This document shows, in pieces, positions 31,822 through 40,205 of a DNA stretch of 44,403 nt. The number at the start of each line of letters is the position of its first letter. The first letter of the stretch is position 1. Under the pieces are notes generated by a model. The model worked only from the letters and a program-made list of their open reading frames with translations. It ran no database searches and was not told the origin of the DNA. The DNA lies in NCBI GenBank assembly GCA_937868025.1, contig CALMLJ010000453.1, positions 1-44,403 of the forward strand, in the 5' to 3' direction. Made by a program: the position numbers and the translations under genes. This stretch comes from an uncultured Acidimicrobiaceae bacterium. Its GTDB lineage: Bacteria > Actinomycetota > Acidimicrobiia > Acidimicrobiales > Microtrichaceae.

Positions 31822-32490
31822 ATGCCAGACGTCCCACGCCCGATCATCTTCGATCTCGACGGCACGGTCTGGGACTCCGCGCCCGGCATCGTCAGTTGTA
31901 TGGAGGCGACCCTCCACGAACTCGGTCTGCCGGACCCGGGTCGCGCTGCGCTCCTGGGACTGCTGGGTCCGCCGATCATGGCCATGCTCGCCGGGATCGG
32001 CGTGCCCGAGGATCGCCTCGACGATGCCCGGGTGATCTACCGCCGCCACTACCGCGACCACGGCGAGTTCGAGTGCGAGGTGTACCCGGGCGTGCCCGAC
32101 CTGCTCGATCGCCTGAGGGCATCGGGCCACGCGCTGGCGACCGGGACCTCCAAGGGCGTGGAGGTCGCGGAGCGGATGCTCGAGCATTTCGACCTGCGTC
32201 GTCGCTTCGACGTCGTGGCAGCGGCGTCGATGACCCAGCCAGGGCACAACAAGATCGACGTGATCGGCGAGGCGCTCGGCGGCCTCGAGGCCATCGGTGC
32301 GCCGGCCACGAGCGCGGTGATGGTCGGCGACCGCAACTTCGACGTCGAGGGCGGTCGGCACTTCGGCCTGCTCACGATCGGTGTGTCCTGGGGCTACGCA
32401 CCCGACGACGAGCTGACCGACGCGGGGGCCGACCACGTCGTGACCACCATCGACGACCTGGCTGGATTGCTGCTGGGGCACACGAAGTAA
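31822..32490 (+). CDS. HAD-superfamily phosphatase (phosphoglycolate-phosphatase-like)
   Basis: 222 residues. Motif I FDLDGTVWDS (nucleophile Asp and general-acid Asp), motif II Thr/Ser in LATGTSKG, motif III Lys in PGHNKIDVIGEAL, and motif IV GDRNFDVEGG. A helical cap lies between about 18 and 85 (type C1). It matches the Gph/YjjG group; the substrate is open. The stop codon TAA forms part of the -10-like box of the next gene, 9 bases away. Confidence 0.85.
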   Translation: MPDVPRPIIFDLDGTVWDSAPGIVSCMEATLHELGLPDPGRAALLGLLGPPIMAMLAGIGVPEDRLDDARVIYRRHYRDHGEFECEVYPGVPDLLDRLRASGHALATGTSKGVEVAERMLEHFDLRRRFDVVAAASMTQPGHNKIDVIGEALGGLEAIGAPATSAVMVGDRNFDVEGGRHFGLLTIGVSWGYAPDDELTDAGADHVVTTIDDLAGLLLGHTK

Positions 32491-32493
32491 CGT
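32488..32493 (+). promoter_or_regulatory. Putative -10 box (TAACGT) for the ABC transporter genes
   Basis: TAACGT, which includes the upstream stop codon, ends 6 bases before GTG 32500. It might allow separate expression of the transporter. Confidence 0.35.
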
Positions 32494-32499
32494 CACACG

Positions 32500-33480
32500 G
32501 TGCCCATCGTCGAGGTCGATCGCCTGCAGGTCCGCTACGGCGACGTCGTCGCCGTGGACGACATCAGCTTCGGCGCCCACGAAGGTGACATCACGGTGGT
32601 ACTCGGCCCCAACGGGGCCGGCAAGACGTCGACCATCGAGTGCCTGGAGGGCTACCGCCGGCCCACGTCGGGGTCGGTGCGGGTGTGCGGACTCGACCCT
32701 CGCACCGACCGGACGGAACTGAACCGTCGGGTGGGCGTCATGCTGCAGAGCGGCGGCACGTACACCGCCATCCGCCCCATCGAGGCTGTGCGGCTGTTCG
32801 CCAGCTACTACGACACGCCACGCGATCCGGAGCGCCTGCTCGAGTTCGTGGGCCTGGGGCACCGGGCGACCACGCCGTTCCGCTCGTTGTCGGGAGGTGA
32901 GCAACAGCGCCTGAGCCTGGCGCTCGCGATCATCGGCCGCCCTGAGGTCGTCTTCCTCGACGAGCCGACGGCGGGGGTGGACGTGTCGGGCCGCCAGCTC
33001 ATCCGTGACCTCATCCGCTCCCTCGCCACCGAGGGGGTCACCGTCATGCTGACCACCCACGACCTGGCCGAGGTCGAGGCGCTCGCGGACCGGATCGTGA
33101 TCATCGACAACGGACGGGTCGTGGCCGACAGCACACCCGATGAGCTCCTCGCCGGCGGTGACGCCGAGGAGTTCGCCTTCCGCGCCCGTCCCGGCATCGA
33201 CCTCAGCGCCCTCGGGGCCGCGTTGCGGGGGCCGGTCGCCGAACTCGAGCCCGGCCGCTACCGGGTGGGGCTGGCCCCGACGCCGGCGACCGTCGCCTCG
33301 CTGACCACGTGGCTCGCAGGGCAGGACATCCTCCTCGGCGACCTCCAGGCCGGGCGCCAGCAACTCGAAGAGGTCTTCCTGAAGCTGACGGCGGAACCCG
33401 ATGCAGCGGCCGAATCCCGTCGGGGCGGCCGCGGCGGGGCCAGGGCGCGCCGACGGGGACATTCGGCGGACGCTCCATGA
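32500..33480 (+). CDS. ABC transporter ATP-binding protein
   Basis: 326 residues. Walker A GPNGAGKTS, signature LSGGEQQR, Walker B VVFLDEPTAGVD and the switch His in TTHDL are all intact. The last ~100 residues form the C-terminal extension typical of DrrA/CcmA-like exporters, ending with a very basic Arg/Gly tail (RRGGRGGARARRRGHS). It powers the permease whose gene starts inside its stop (ATGA). The cargo is unknown: drug, lipid or heme export are options. Confidence 0.88.
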   Translation: MPIVEVDRLQVRYGDVVAVDDISFGAHEGDITVVLGPNGAGKTSTIECLEGYRRPTSGSVRVCGLDPRTDRTELNRRVGVMLQSGGTYTAIRPIEAVRLFASYYDTPRDPERLLEFVGLGHRATTPFRSLSGGEQQRLSLALAIIGRPEVVFLDEPTAGVDVSGRQLIRDLIRSLATEGVTVMLTTHDLAEVEALADRIVIIDNGRVVADSTPDELLAGGDAEEFAFRARPGIDLSALGAALRGPVAELEPGRYRVGLAPTPATVASLTTWLAGQDILLGDLQAGRQQLEEVFLKLTAEPDAAAESRRGGRGGARARRRGHSADAP

Positions 33481-34199
33481 GGGCCACGATCGCTCAGTAC
33501 CGGATCGAGCTCGCGCTCAGCCTGCGCAACGGGGAGCAGCTCCTCGTCAATCTGTTCATCCCGCTCGGCCTCCTCATCTTCTTCTCGAAGGTGAAGGTGC
33601 TCAACAGCGACGACGTCGACCCGGTGGAGTTCCTCGCCCCGGCCGTGCTCGGCTTGGCGGTCATGTCGTCGGCACTCGTGAGCCTCGGCATCAGCACCGG
33701 GTTCGAGCGCTTCTACGGCGTGCTGAAGCGACTCGGTGCGACCCCGCTCGGTCGTCCCCGATGGGTGCTGGCCAAGTTCGCCGCAGTGTTGACGATCGAG
33801 TTCGGGCAATGGGCCATCCTCATCCCGACGGGCCTCCTGCTCGGGTGGTCGCCGGCGGGCGGCTGGCCCACGGCGGTCCTCGGCGCCGTGCTGGGTACCG
33901 CGGCCTTCGGCGGGCTCGCGCTCTTCATGGCCGGCACGCTGGGCGGGATGACGAACCTCGCCGCGTGCAACGGCATCTACCTCGCCCTGATGGTGACCGG
34001 TGGCATGGTGGTCCCGTTCGACAAGATGCCCGAGGCGCTCCAGGCCGTTGCCAAGGTGTTCCCCGCTGCCCCGCTCGCCGACGTCATGATCGGCTCGCTC
34101 CAGCAGGGCGAGCACGTCCACGGCGCCTCGTGGCTCGTCCTGACGGCCTGGGCGGTGGTCATGCCGCTCCTCGCCGCCTGGCGCTTCAGTTGGGACTGA
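33477..34199 (+). CDS. ABC-2 type transporter permease
   Basis: 240 residues with about six membrane helices. The ABC-2 pattern is seen: a short cytoplasmic N-terminus, helix 1 (LLVNLFIPLGLLIFF), a paired-helix core with YGVLKRLGATPLGRPRWVLAK, and the terminal block ALMVTGGMVVPFDKMPEALQAVAKVFPAAPLADVM. It overlaps the ATPase gene by four bases and is followed by a terminator. Its position next to the cytochrome oxidase operon may hint at heme or oxidase biogenesis, but nothing in the sequence proves this. Confidence 0.86.
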   Translation: MRATIAQYRIELALSLRNGEQLLVNLFIPLGLLIFFSKVKVLNSDDVDPVEFLAPAVLGLAVMSSALVSLGISTGFERFYGVLKRLGATPLGRPRWVLAKFAAVLTIEFGQWAILIPTGLLLGWSPAGGWPTAVLGAVLGTAAFGGLALFMAGTLGGMTNLAACNGIYLALMVTGGMVVPFDKMPEALQAVAKVFPAAPLADVMIGSLQQGEHVHGASWLVLTAWAVVMPLLAAWRFSWD

Positions 34200-34221
34200 T
34201 ACTGGCCTGGACCCAGACGCG

Positions 34222-34256
34222 ACATCGGCGCCGGCTCTGAAAGCCGACGCCGATGT
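34222..34256. terminator. Bidirectional hairpin terminator between the ABC exporter and the oxidase operon
   Basis: ACATCGGCG (34222-34230) pairs with CGCCGATGT (34248-34256), and CGGCT pairs with AGCCG inside, one base bulged. It lies between two converging transcription units, 23 bases after the permease stop. No U-tract is evident on either side. Confidence 0.65.
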
Positions 34257-34332
34257 AAGGACTACCCGGCCGAGGTACCGGAGCGAAAGTAGGGAGCGAA
34301 GCGACCGTACCTAGCGAAGGTGGCCGAGGCCC

Positions 34333-34764
34333 TCAGTGATGGCCCGTGTCGCGGATGATCGGCGGCGGGTCCGTCGCGGGCGGCGGCAGCGGCTTCTCGC
34401 GAGGCGGGTCGTTGAACCCGGTACCTCCCTGGATCGCCGTTCCCGAATCCTTGAAGAACACCATCGCTCCGAGCACTGCGATATAGACCCCCACGGCCAG
34501 CACCATGCCGGCGATGAAGACCCGCTTGAGGATCGCCGCGTCGGACTTGAGGTGCATGAAGTAGAGGGCAACGGTGGCGAACTTGATCACCATCATGATG
34601 ATCAAGAGCACCGCAGTGACCTTGTGCCAGTCCTCGGGCCACCAGTAGGTGGACACCTCGAGCGCCGTCAGCGCCAGGAGGACACCGAAGACCTTCCAAT
34701 AGACGACGTCGGACGGATGCTCGTCGTGAGCGCCGTGGGCGTCGGTTGCAGTGATGGCAGCCAT
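34333..34764 (-). CDS. Cytochrome c oxidase subunit IV (prokaryotic type)
   Basis: 143 residues with three membrane helices (about 23-42, 48-68, 80-103) in the pattern of COX4_pro/CyoD-like subunits. The conserved MVIKFATVALYFMHLKSD stretch is characteristic. The tail is Pro-rich (REKPLPPPATDPPPII). It is a small structural subunit of the caa3 oxidase and the last gene of the seven-gene operon, before the terminator. Confidence 0.85.
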   Translation of the reverse strand: MAAITATDAHGAHDEHPSDVVYWKVFGVLLALTALEVSTYWWPEDWHKVTAVLLIIMMVIKFATVALYFMHLKSDAAILKRVFIAGMVLAVGVYIAVLGAMVFFKDSGTAIQGGTGFNDPPREKPLPPPATDPPPIIRDTGHH

Positions 34765-34774
34765 GCGTCCTCGA

Positions 34775-35452
34775 TTACTTGATCAGGTAGACGATGGTGA
34801 AGATCAGGATCCACACCACATCGACGAAGTGCCAGTACAGGCCGACGATCTCGACCGCCTCGGCCCGGGAATGCGGGATTCGACCTCGGATCGACATGGC
34901 GATGGTAACCAGCAGCATCAAGATGCCGATGGTCACGTGCACACCATGGAACCCGGTGAGCGTGAAGAACGCCGAGCTGGCGACGTTCGTGGTGAAGCCC
35001 AGGCCCTCGCGGTGGAAGGTCGTGAACTCGTACACCTGACCGCCGATGAAGAGCGACCCGAGGGCTGCGGTCGACCCGAGCCAGATCCGCATGCGCTGCA
35101 TGTCGTTGCGAGCCGCGGCGTTCACCGCCAGCACCATCGTGAGCGACGAGGCCAACAGCACGAACGACGTCACCGAGGTGAACGGGATGTCGAACAGATC
35201 CGACGGCCGCAAGGAACTCGACACGATGTCGCGACCCCGGATGGACTCGATGGCGCCGGGACGGTTCTTGTAGAGCAGGTAGGTGGAGATCAGGCCACCG
35301 AACATGAGGCATTCGGAGCCGAGGAAGACCCACATGCCGAGCTTCTCGTTCGAGACGCCCGTGTTGGTGGGCAGGTGGGTGTGGCCCACCGACTCGATGT
35401 CGAAGTTCGGGTCCTCGATGTCGTGGCTCGTGTTCTCGAGCGTGTCAGTCAC
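34775..35452 (-). CDS. ctaE: Cytochrome c oxidase subunit III
   Basis: 225 residues from GTG 35452, which overlaps the ctaD stop by 8 bases. About five membrane helices. Conserved subunit III stretches are visible: EKLGMWVFLGSECLMFGG, FTTFHREGLGFTTNVASSAFFTLTGFHGVHV and the C-terminal YWHFVDVVWILIFTIVYL. It stabilises the proton pathway and active site of subunit I. A ~30-residue polar N-terminus precedes helix 1. Confidence 0.93.
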   Translation of the reverse strand: MTDTLENTSHDIEDPNFDIESVGHTHLPTNTGVSNEKLGMWVFLGSECLMFGGLISTYLLYKNRPGAIESIRGRDIVSSSLRPSDLFDIPFTSVTSFVLLASSLTMVLAVNAAARNDMQRMRIWLGSTAALGSLFIGGQVYEFTTFHREGLGFTTNVASSAFFTLTGFHGVHVTIGILMLLVTIAMSIRGRIPHSRAEAVEIVGLYWHFVDVVWILIFTIVYLIK

Positions 35453-37490
35453 CGGACGTCTCCTCGTTGGATGCTTCGGCGGCAGGCGCATCGGTGCTAC
35501 CGACCAGCGCCGGCTGCTCCTCGCCCGCCTCGAGCTGATGGGCATCGTGGCCGCCGTGGCCGTGATCGGCGTGATGGTCCTCGGGGTCGGTCGACGGCTC
35601 GAGGATCCAGCCCAGGAAGCCGGCGACGGTGATCAGCCCACCCAGGACCGCCCACCAGTAGTCGAAGATGACGCCGTACCCGATGAACGGCAGACCGGCG
35701 GACAGGATGATCGGCCAGTAGGAGGGCGACGGGAGGTGGATGCCCGTGGCTCCGGGCTTCTGGACGATGTCCTCGGTCTTGGCGATGCGAACCAGCCGGC
35801 CGTCCTCGTCGTGGCCGTACTTCCGGTGCCAGAACTCGTCGAGTTCGTGGACCTCGGGAATCTCGTCGAAGTTGTACTCCGGGACCGGCGACGGAATCAT
35901 CCACTCGAGGCTGCGGGCATCCCACGGATCGGCTGGCACCTCGTAGGGCTCCTTCTTGAAGGCCTTGTGGCTCTTCCAGACGTTCGCCATGAAGATGAGG
36001 AGACCGACGGCGATGATGAACGAACCGACGGTTGCCACCATGTTCCAGAAGCTGAAGCCCTGGTCGGCGGAGTAGGTGAAGTACCGACGGCTCATGCCCT
36101 GCAGGCCGAGGACGTGCATCGGGCCGAACGTGAGGTTGAAGCCCACGAGCGTGACCCAGAAGTGGACCTTGCCCCACCGCTCGTTCAGGAAGTAGCCGAA
36201 GATCTTCGGCCACCAGAAGTAGAAGCCGGCGAACAGACCGAGAAGCGCACCACCGAAGAGCACATAGTGGAAGTGAGCGACGATGTAGTAGGTGTCGGTC
36301 TGCTGGGTGTCGGCGGGGGCGAACGCGTGGGTCACACCCGACAGGCCACCGATGGTGAACATCGAGACGAGCCCGACCGAGAAGAGCATCGGCGTGGCGA
36401 ACTTCAGGCGGCCGCCGTACATGGTGGCCAACCAGTTGAGGATCTTCACGCCCGTCGGCACGGCGATGAACATCGTCGAGAGCGAGAACGCCATGACCGA
36501 CATCGGGCCCATGCCCGAGGCGAACATGTGGTGCGCCCACACGCCCCAACCCATGAAGCCGATCGCGATGCCCGACACCACCATGAAGGGGTAGCCGAAG
36601 AGCGGCTTGCGGCTGAACACCGGGATGATCTCGGACACGATGCCGAAGCTCGGCAGGATCATGATGTACACCTCTGGATGTCCGAAGATCCAGAAGAGGT
36701 GCTGCCACAGCATCGGGTCGCCACCGTTCGCGGCGTCGAAGAAGTTCGAACCGAAGAGCCGGTCGAACATGAGCAGGAACAGCGCCACGGTGATGACCGG
36801 CAGGGCGAAGAGCAGCAGGAACTGGGTGACCAGCGTCATCCACGTGAACACGGGCAGCTTGAACCAGGTCAGGCCCGGTGCCCTGAGGTTGAGCACGGTC
36901 ACGATCAGGTTGACCGACGACACCAACGACGCGATACCGGCAATCAGCAGGCCGACGGCGTAGAAGTCGATGCCGTGGCTCGTGGAGTAGAGGACGCCGT
37001 TGTTGGGGGCGTAGTTGAACCAGCCGCCATCGGCGCCGCCGCCGAGGAACCACGACGAGTTGAAGAAGAGGGAGCCGAAGAGCCAGCACCAGAAACTGAA
37101 GGCGTTGAGCCGGGGGAACGCAACGTCGCGGGCCCCGATCTGCAACGGCAGCAGGTAGTTGGCGAAGGCCGCCGCCATGGGCATCACGACGAGGAACACC
37201 ATGGTCACGCCGTGCATGGTGAAGACCTGGTTGTACAGCTCGGCGGAGAGCAGCTTCTGGTTGGGCCGGGCCAGCTGAAGGCGGATCAGCAGGGCCTCAC
37301 CGCCGCCGATGAAGAAGAAGAACATCGACCCGATGCCGTACATGATGCCGATCTTCTTGTGATCGACTGACGTCAGCCAGCTCTTCCATCCGGTCTGTGC
37401 ACCGGTGGGTCGGGCGAAGACGCCGAACGGCTTCACCTCGGGCTCAGCGGCCTCGATGGCCAGCGGGGTACGGGCTTCTACGATTGCCAT
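35445..37490 (-). CDS. ctaD: Cytochrome c oxidase subunit I (heme-copper, A1 type)
   Basis: 681 residues. The catalytic core is intact: His93 and His408 for low-spin heme a, His406 for heme a3, His271, His320 and His321 for CuB, and Tyr275 for the His-Tyr crosslink (GHPEVY). Proton pathways: Glu273 (D-channel end) and Lys349 in AVPTGVK (K-channel) mark an A1-type enzyme. Twelve core helices are followed by an extended C-terminus with two more helices around residues 615-650 and a His/Glu-rich soluble tail (DHHADHGHGGHDAH). ATG 37490 has an AGAGGA ribosome binding site. The gene lies just after ctaC. Confidence 0.96.
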   Translation of the reverse strand: MAIVEARTPLAIEAAEPEVKPFGVFARPTGAQTGWKSWLTSVDHKKIGIMYGIGSMFFFFIGGGEALLIRLQLARPNQKLLSAELYNQVFTMHGVTMVFLVVMPMAAAFANYLLPLQIGARDVAFPRLNAFSFWCWLFGSLFFNSSWFLGGGADGGWFNYAPNNGVLYSTSHGIDFYAVGLLIAGIASLVSSVNLIVTVLNLRAPGLTWFKLPVFTWMTLVTQFLLLFALPVITVALFLLMFDRLFGSNFFDAANGGDPMLWQHLFWIFGHPEVYIMILPSFGIVSEIIPVFSRKPLFGYPFMVVSGIAIGFMGWGVWAHHMFASGMGPMSVMAFSLSTMFIAVPTGVKILNWLATMYGGRLKFATPMLFSVGLVSMFTIGGLSGVTHAFAPADTQQTDTYYIVAHFHYVLFGGALLGLFAGFYFWWPKIFGYFLNERWGKVHFWVTLVGFNLTFGPMHVLGLQGMSRRYFTYSADQGFSFWNMVATVGSFIIAVGLLIFMANVWKSHKAFKKEPYEVPADPWDARSLEWMIPSPVPEYNFDEIPEVHELDEFWHRKYGHDEDGRLVRIAKTEDIVQKPGATGIHLPSPSYWPIILSAGLPFIGYGVIFDYWWAVLGGLITVAGFLGWILEPSTDPEDHHADHGHGGHDAHQLEAGEEQPALVGSTDAPAAEASNEETSGD

Positions 37491-37499
37491 GTCGATCCT

Positions 37500-38729
37500 C
37501 TACTTGAGCGTCGAGAGGTAGGCGACCAGAGCTTCGATCTGGTCGGAGGTGAGGTTCAGGTTGGGCATGCCGCGGTTCTCGTCGGGTGCCATCGGCTTCA
37601 TGTTCTTCGGGTTGCGCAGCCAGTTGCCGAGGTTGCTGGTGTTGACCTGGCCGTCTTCGGTGTACAGGTCGAACAGGTTGCCGGCGAACTTGTTGCGGCT
37701 CATGAGGTGCGTCAGGTTCGGCGCGTTGCCCGAGGTGAGGGGATGGTTCGCACCGCCGTAGTCGGGATCGGGGGTGCCGTCGTTGAGTTCTTTGTCGTAG
37801 CCGAGGCCATCGACCTGGTGGCACTGAGCGCAGTTGTTCTTGAACTCGGTGTAGCCCGTGAAGACCAACGAATCGTCGGTCGTGTCATCGGGAGTGTCGT
37901 CGGTCGGGACCTCGGCCGGCTTCTGCTGATCCTCGAGCCACGTCTCGTACTCGGCGGCGGAGACGGCTTTGACCTCCATCCGCATGTACGCGTGGGACAG
38001 ACCACAGAACTCGGTGCAGGTGCCCTGGTACAGACCCGGCTTGTCGGCCTCGAGGCTCCAGACGTGGGTGCGACCGGGAACCGCGTCCTTCTTGCCGTTG
38101 AGCGACGGGATCCAGAACGAGTGGATGACGTCGTTCGACCGGATGACGAGGTTGATCTGCCGACCGGCGGGGATCACCATCTGGTTGGCGGTGATGACGT
38201 CGGGCTTGCCGTCGTCGTTGACGTCGTAGCGGTACTCCCACCACCACTGCTGGCCGTACACCTCGACGGTGAGGGCGTCCTTGTCACGATCCTCGAGCTT
38301 CCAGATGGTCTGGACGTTGAGGACGGCGAGGGCTCCGAGGAGGATGGCGGGGGCGATCGTCCACGCCCACTCGAGGCGGGGAATGCCGTGGATCTGCACG
38401 GGCTCGTCGACACCGTCGACGTCGCCGGGCTTGCGGCGGAACTTGATCGAGAAGATCGCGACGGCGCCGAGCACCAGCACGAATACGATGCCGGCCACGG
38501 CGAACACCGGGGTCACCAAGTCGTCGATGCGGTTGCTCTGGACGCCCTTGGGGTCGAGCGTGGTGAGGGGGCGGCCCTGGTCGTCGCGGAGCGCTCCACA
38601 GCCGGCAACGAACAACGTCGTCGCCACGAGTGCGCTGGAGCCCACCAGCCGGAGCCGGCTGGAGAAGGGGCGCTGCCCTGCCTGGTCGCCTCGCCTGGCG
38701 GCTCGGCTCGTCGCAAGTCGGTCAATCAT
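37500..38729 (-). CDS. ctaC: Cytochrome c oxidase subunit II with fused cytochrome c domain (caa3 type)
   Basis: 409 residues. Lipoprotein signal with lipobox LFVAGC (Cys44), two membrane helices (about 73-95 and 122-143), then the cupredoxin domain. CuA ligands: His203, Cys238, Glu240, Cys242, His246, Met249 (CTEFCGLSHAYM). A Pro/Asp/Thr-rich linker leads to a C-terminal cytochrome c domain with Cys300-x-x-Cys303-His304 (CAQCH) and an axial Met in RGMPNL. A Ca-loop-like DVNDDGKPD sits at 169-177. The start overlaps the upstream CtaF-like stop by four bases. It accepts electrons without a separate soluble cytochrome c. Confidence 0.95.
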   Translation of the reverse strand: MIDRLATSRAARRGDQAGQRPFSSRLRLVGSSALVATTLFVAGCGALRDDQGRPLTTLDPKGVQSNRIDDLVTPVFAVAGIVFVLVLGAVAIFSIKFRRKPGDVDGVDEPVQIHGIPRLEWAWTIAPAILLGALAVLNVQTIWKLEDRDKDALTVEVYGQQWWWEYRYDVNDDGKPDVITANQMVIPAGRQINLVIRSNDVIHSFWIPSLNGKKDAVPGRTHVWSLEADKPGLYQGTCTEFCGLSHAYMRMEVKAVSAAEYETWLEDQQKPAEVPTDDTPDDTTDDSLVFTGYTEFKNNCAQCHQVDGLGYDKELNDGTPDPDYGGANHPLTSGNAPNLTHLMSRNKFAGNLFDLYTEDGQVNTSNLGNWLRNPKNMKPMAPDENRGMPNLNLTSDQIEALVAYLSTLK

Positions 38730-39613
38730 GATGCGTCAGTTTCTCCCAGGGAGCGACCGGTTGAGTAATTGGGCGTGCCCGTCTGCACCAGGGCACTGGC
38801 GTGCTCGCCCTCGCCACCCTCGTGCTCGAGGGGATGCTCGCCCTTCACACCGCCGTAGATGCCGATCGCGAGCACGGCGGCGGCGCCGACGAGCAACGCT
38901 CCGACGAGGGCGCCACGGCGCACCTGCGGACGAGTGCCGATGAGGACGGCGACGGCGAAGATCAGCAGGCCGATGATCGAGGCGACCCAGATCGCTCCGT
39001 CCTTGGAGGACGTGAGGAGGATGCGGGAGAAGCAGTACACGACGATCGCGATGAGGATGAGACCAGCCGTCGGGAGTTCGACGGGGTACATCATGCGGTT
39101 GCGGATCGTGCGGTTGACCTCGGGGTCGCCGGTCGCCCGCTCGGACCACGACTTGATGGCCCACTCGATGGCGGCGATGGCCAGCGCTGCCGCGCCGATG
39201 CTGAACAGCACCGGGCCGACGGCGAGGCCGAGGGTCATGAGGGCCAGCGAGAAGGCGGTCACGATCGGCCACTGGCTGAGGTCGTTGGGCTCTGCCACCG
39301 GCGGCACGGCATCGCTGTGGGCCAGCTCGGCGAGCGCTTCGGGGTCGCCGTCACGGAAGGCGAGGGAGGCGAACCCCATCGCCGCAGAGCTGAGGGCGAA
39401 CCCCATGAACAGGGTGTAGCCGAGCTGGTCGCCGACGCCACCCTTGTAGCCGACGGTCAGCGGACCGAGCAGAGCGTTGACGGCGCCGTCACCGGTGAGG
39501 ACCTCGACCACACCACCATGGGCGAGCCCATTGGTGATGACGCCGTAGACGAGCGCACCGAACAGCCCGGCGATCGCCAGGCCGAAGAACAACTTTGCAC
39601 CACGAGTGAGCAT
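38726..39613 (-). CDS. CtaF-like oxidase subunit IV with C-terminal extension
   Basis: 295 residues, six or so membrane helices. The first ~180 residues follow actinobacterial CtaF (COX4_act). Helix 1 (KLFFGLAIAGLFGALVYGVIT), helix 2, then an acidic loop FRDGDPEALAELAHSD, and the WPIVTAFSLALMTLGLAVGP segment resembling the WWPI block of CtaF. A second part (about 180-260) adds two or three helices not present in CtaF, ending in a His/Glu tail (HPLEHEGGEGEHAS). Placed between the COX3-like gene and ctaC, it is probably an oxidase subunit. The family call is by eye and moderate. Confidence 0.55.
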   Translation of the reverse strand: MLTRGAKLFFGLAIAGLFGALVYGVITNGLAHGGVVEVLTGDGAVNALLGPLTVGYKGGVGDQLGYTLFMGFALSSAAMGFASLAFRDGDPEALAELAHSDAVPPVAEPNDLSQWPIVTAFSLALMTLGLAVGPVLFSIGAAALAIAAIEWAIKSWSERATGDPEVNRTIRNRMMYPVELPTAGLILIAIVVYCFSRILLTSSKDGAIWVASIIGLLIFAVAVLIGTRPQVRRGALVGALLVGAAAVLAIGIYGGVKGEHPLEHEGGEGEHASALVQTGTPNYSTGRSLGETDAS

Positions 39614-39626
39614 CAGGAGACCCCGG

Positions 39627-40205
39627 TTACTTCATGATGTACACGGCGAGCCAGAGCACCGAGTACAGAGCGACGGACACGTGCCAGAACAGAGCTGCGG
39701 CGGACACACCGTCCGGCAGCCTCGAGGAGAACTGACCACCGAGCGTCCGGATGCCCATCAGCACGATGAACGCCATGGCAATGCCGACGATCGCGAAATG
39801 GGCGCCGGTCGCGGCGTAGAAGGTGGGACCTTCCTGCTGCGCCATGCGCAGCCCGACCGTCTTCCAGAGGAAGGTGGTCTGGTTCAGGAACGCTGCCCCC
39901 ATGAGCAGGGTGAGCCCGAGGCCGAGGTAGGCCTGGCCGCGCTCGTTGCGGGCGATGGCCCACACCGCCCACTGGATGAAGATCGAGCCGAGCACCAGGG
40001 TGCCGAGCTGCATGTTGGGCTGCGTCAACGGGATGACGTTCTCGGTGAGCCACGTCGCGCGGTGCGCCGAGCGCTCGGCGAGGTAGGTACCGACGAGTGC
40101 CAGCTCGAACATGCCCACGCCGACCGCGGCGAAGGCGGTGCCGAAGAGCAGCTGCCGACGACGCGGCAGCGGCGGCGCGGTGAGGGTGGCCGGGATGAGC
40201 GCCAT
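39627..40205 (-). CDS. COX3-like membrane protein (second subunit III paralogue)
   Basis: 192 residues with five membrane helices, as in short subunit III proteins (the FGTAFAAVGVGMFELALVGTYL and FYAATGAHFAIVGIAMAFIVLMG regions; final helix ALFWHVSVALYSVLWLAVYIMK). Similarity to the true ctaE of this operon is low, mainly the C-terminal W-H-x-x-x-x-x-W-x-x-x-Y-I pattern. ATG 40205 shares one base with the stop of the COX1-like gene (TGATG), so the two are translationally coupled and likely form a pair. Confidence 0.7.
   Translation of the reverse strand: MALIPATLTAPPLPRRRQLLFGTAFAAVGVGMFELALVGTYLAERSAHRATWLTENVIPLTQPNMQLGTLVLGSIFIQWAVWAIARNERGQAYLGLGLTLLMGAAFLNQTTFLWKTVGLRMAQQEGPTFYAATGAHFAIVGIAMAFIVLMGIRTLGGQFSSRLPDGVSAAALFWHVSVALYSVLWLAVYIMK

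Noticed and set aside
31123..33462. 779-codon leftward open frame
   Set aside because: Antisense to the HAD and ABC ATPase genes, both of which have complete motifs; the shadow has none.
35283..37370. 695-codon rightward open frame opposite ctaD
   Set aside because: Its reverse complement is the highly conserved subunit I; the antisense product is charged and low-complexity.
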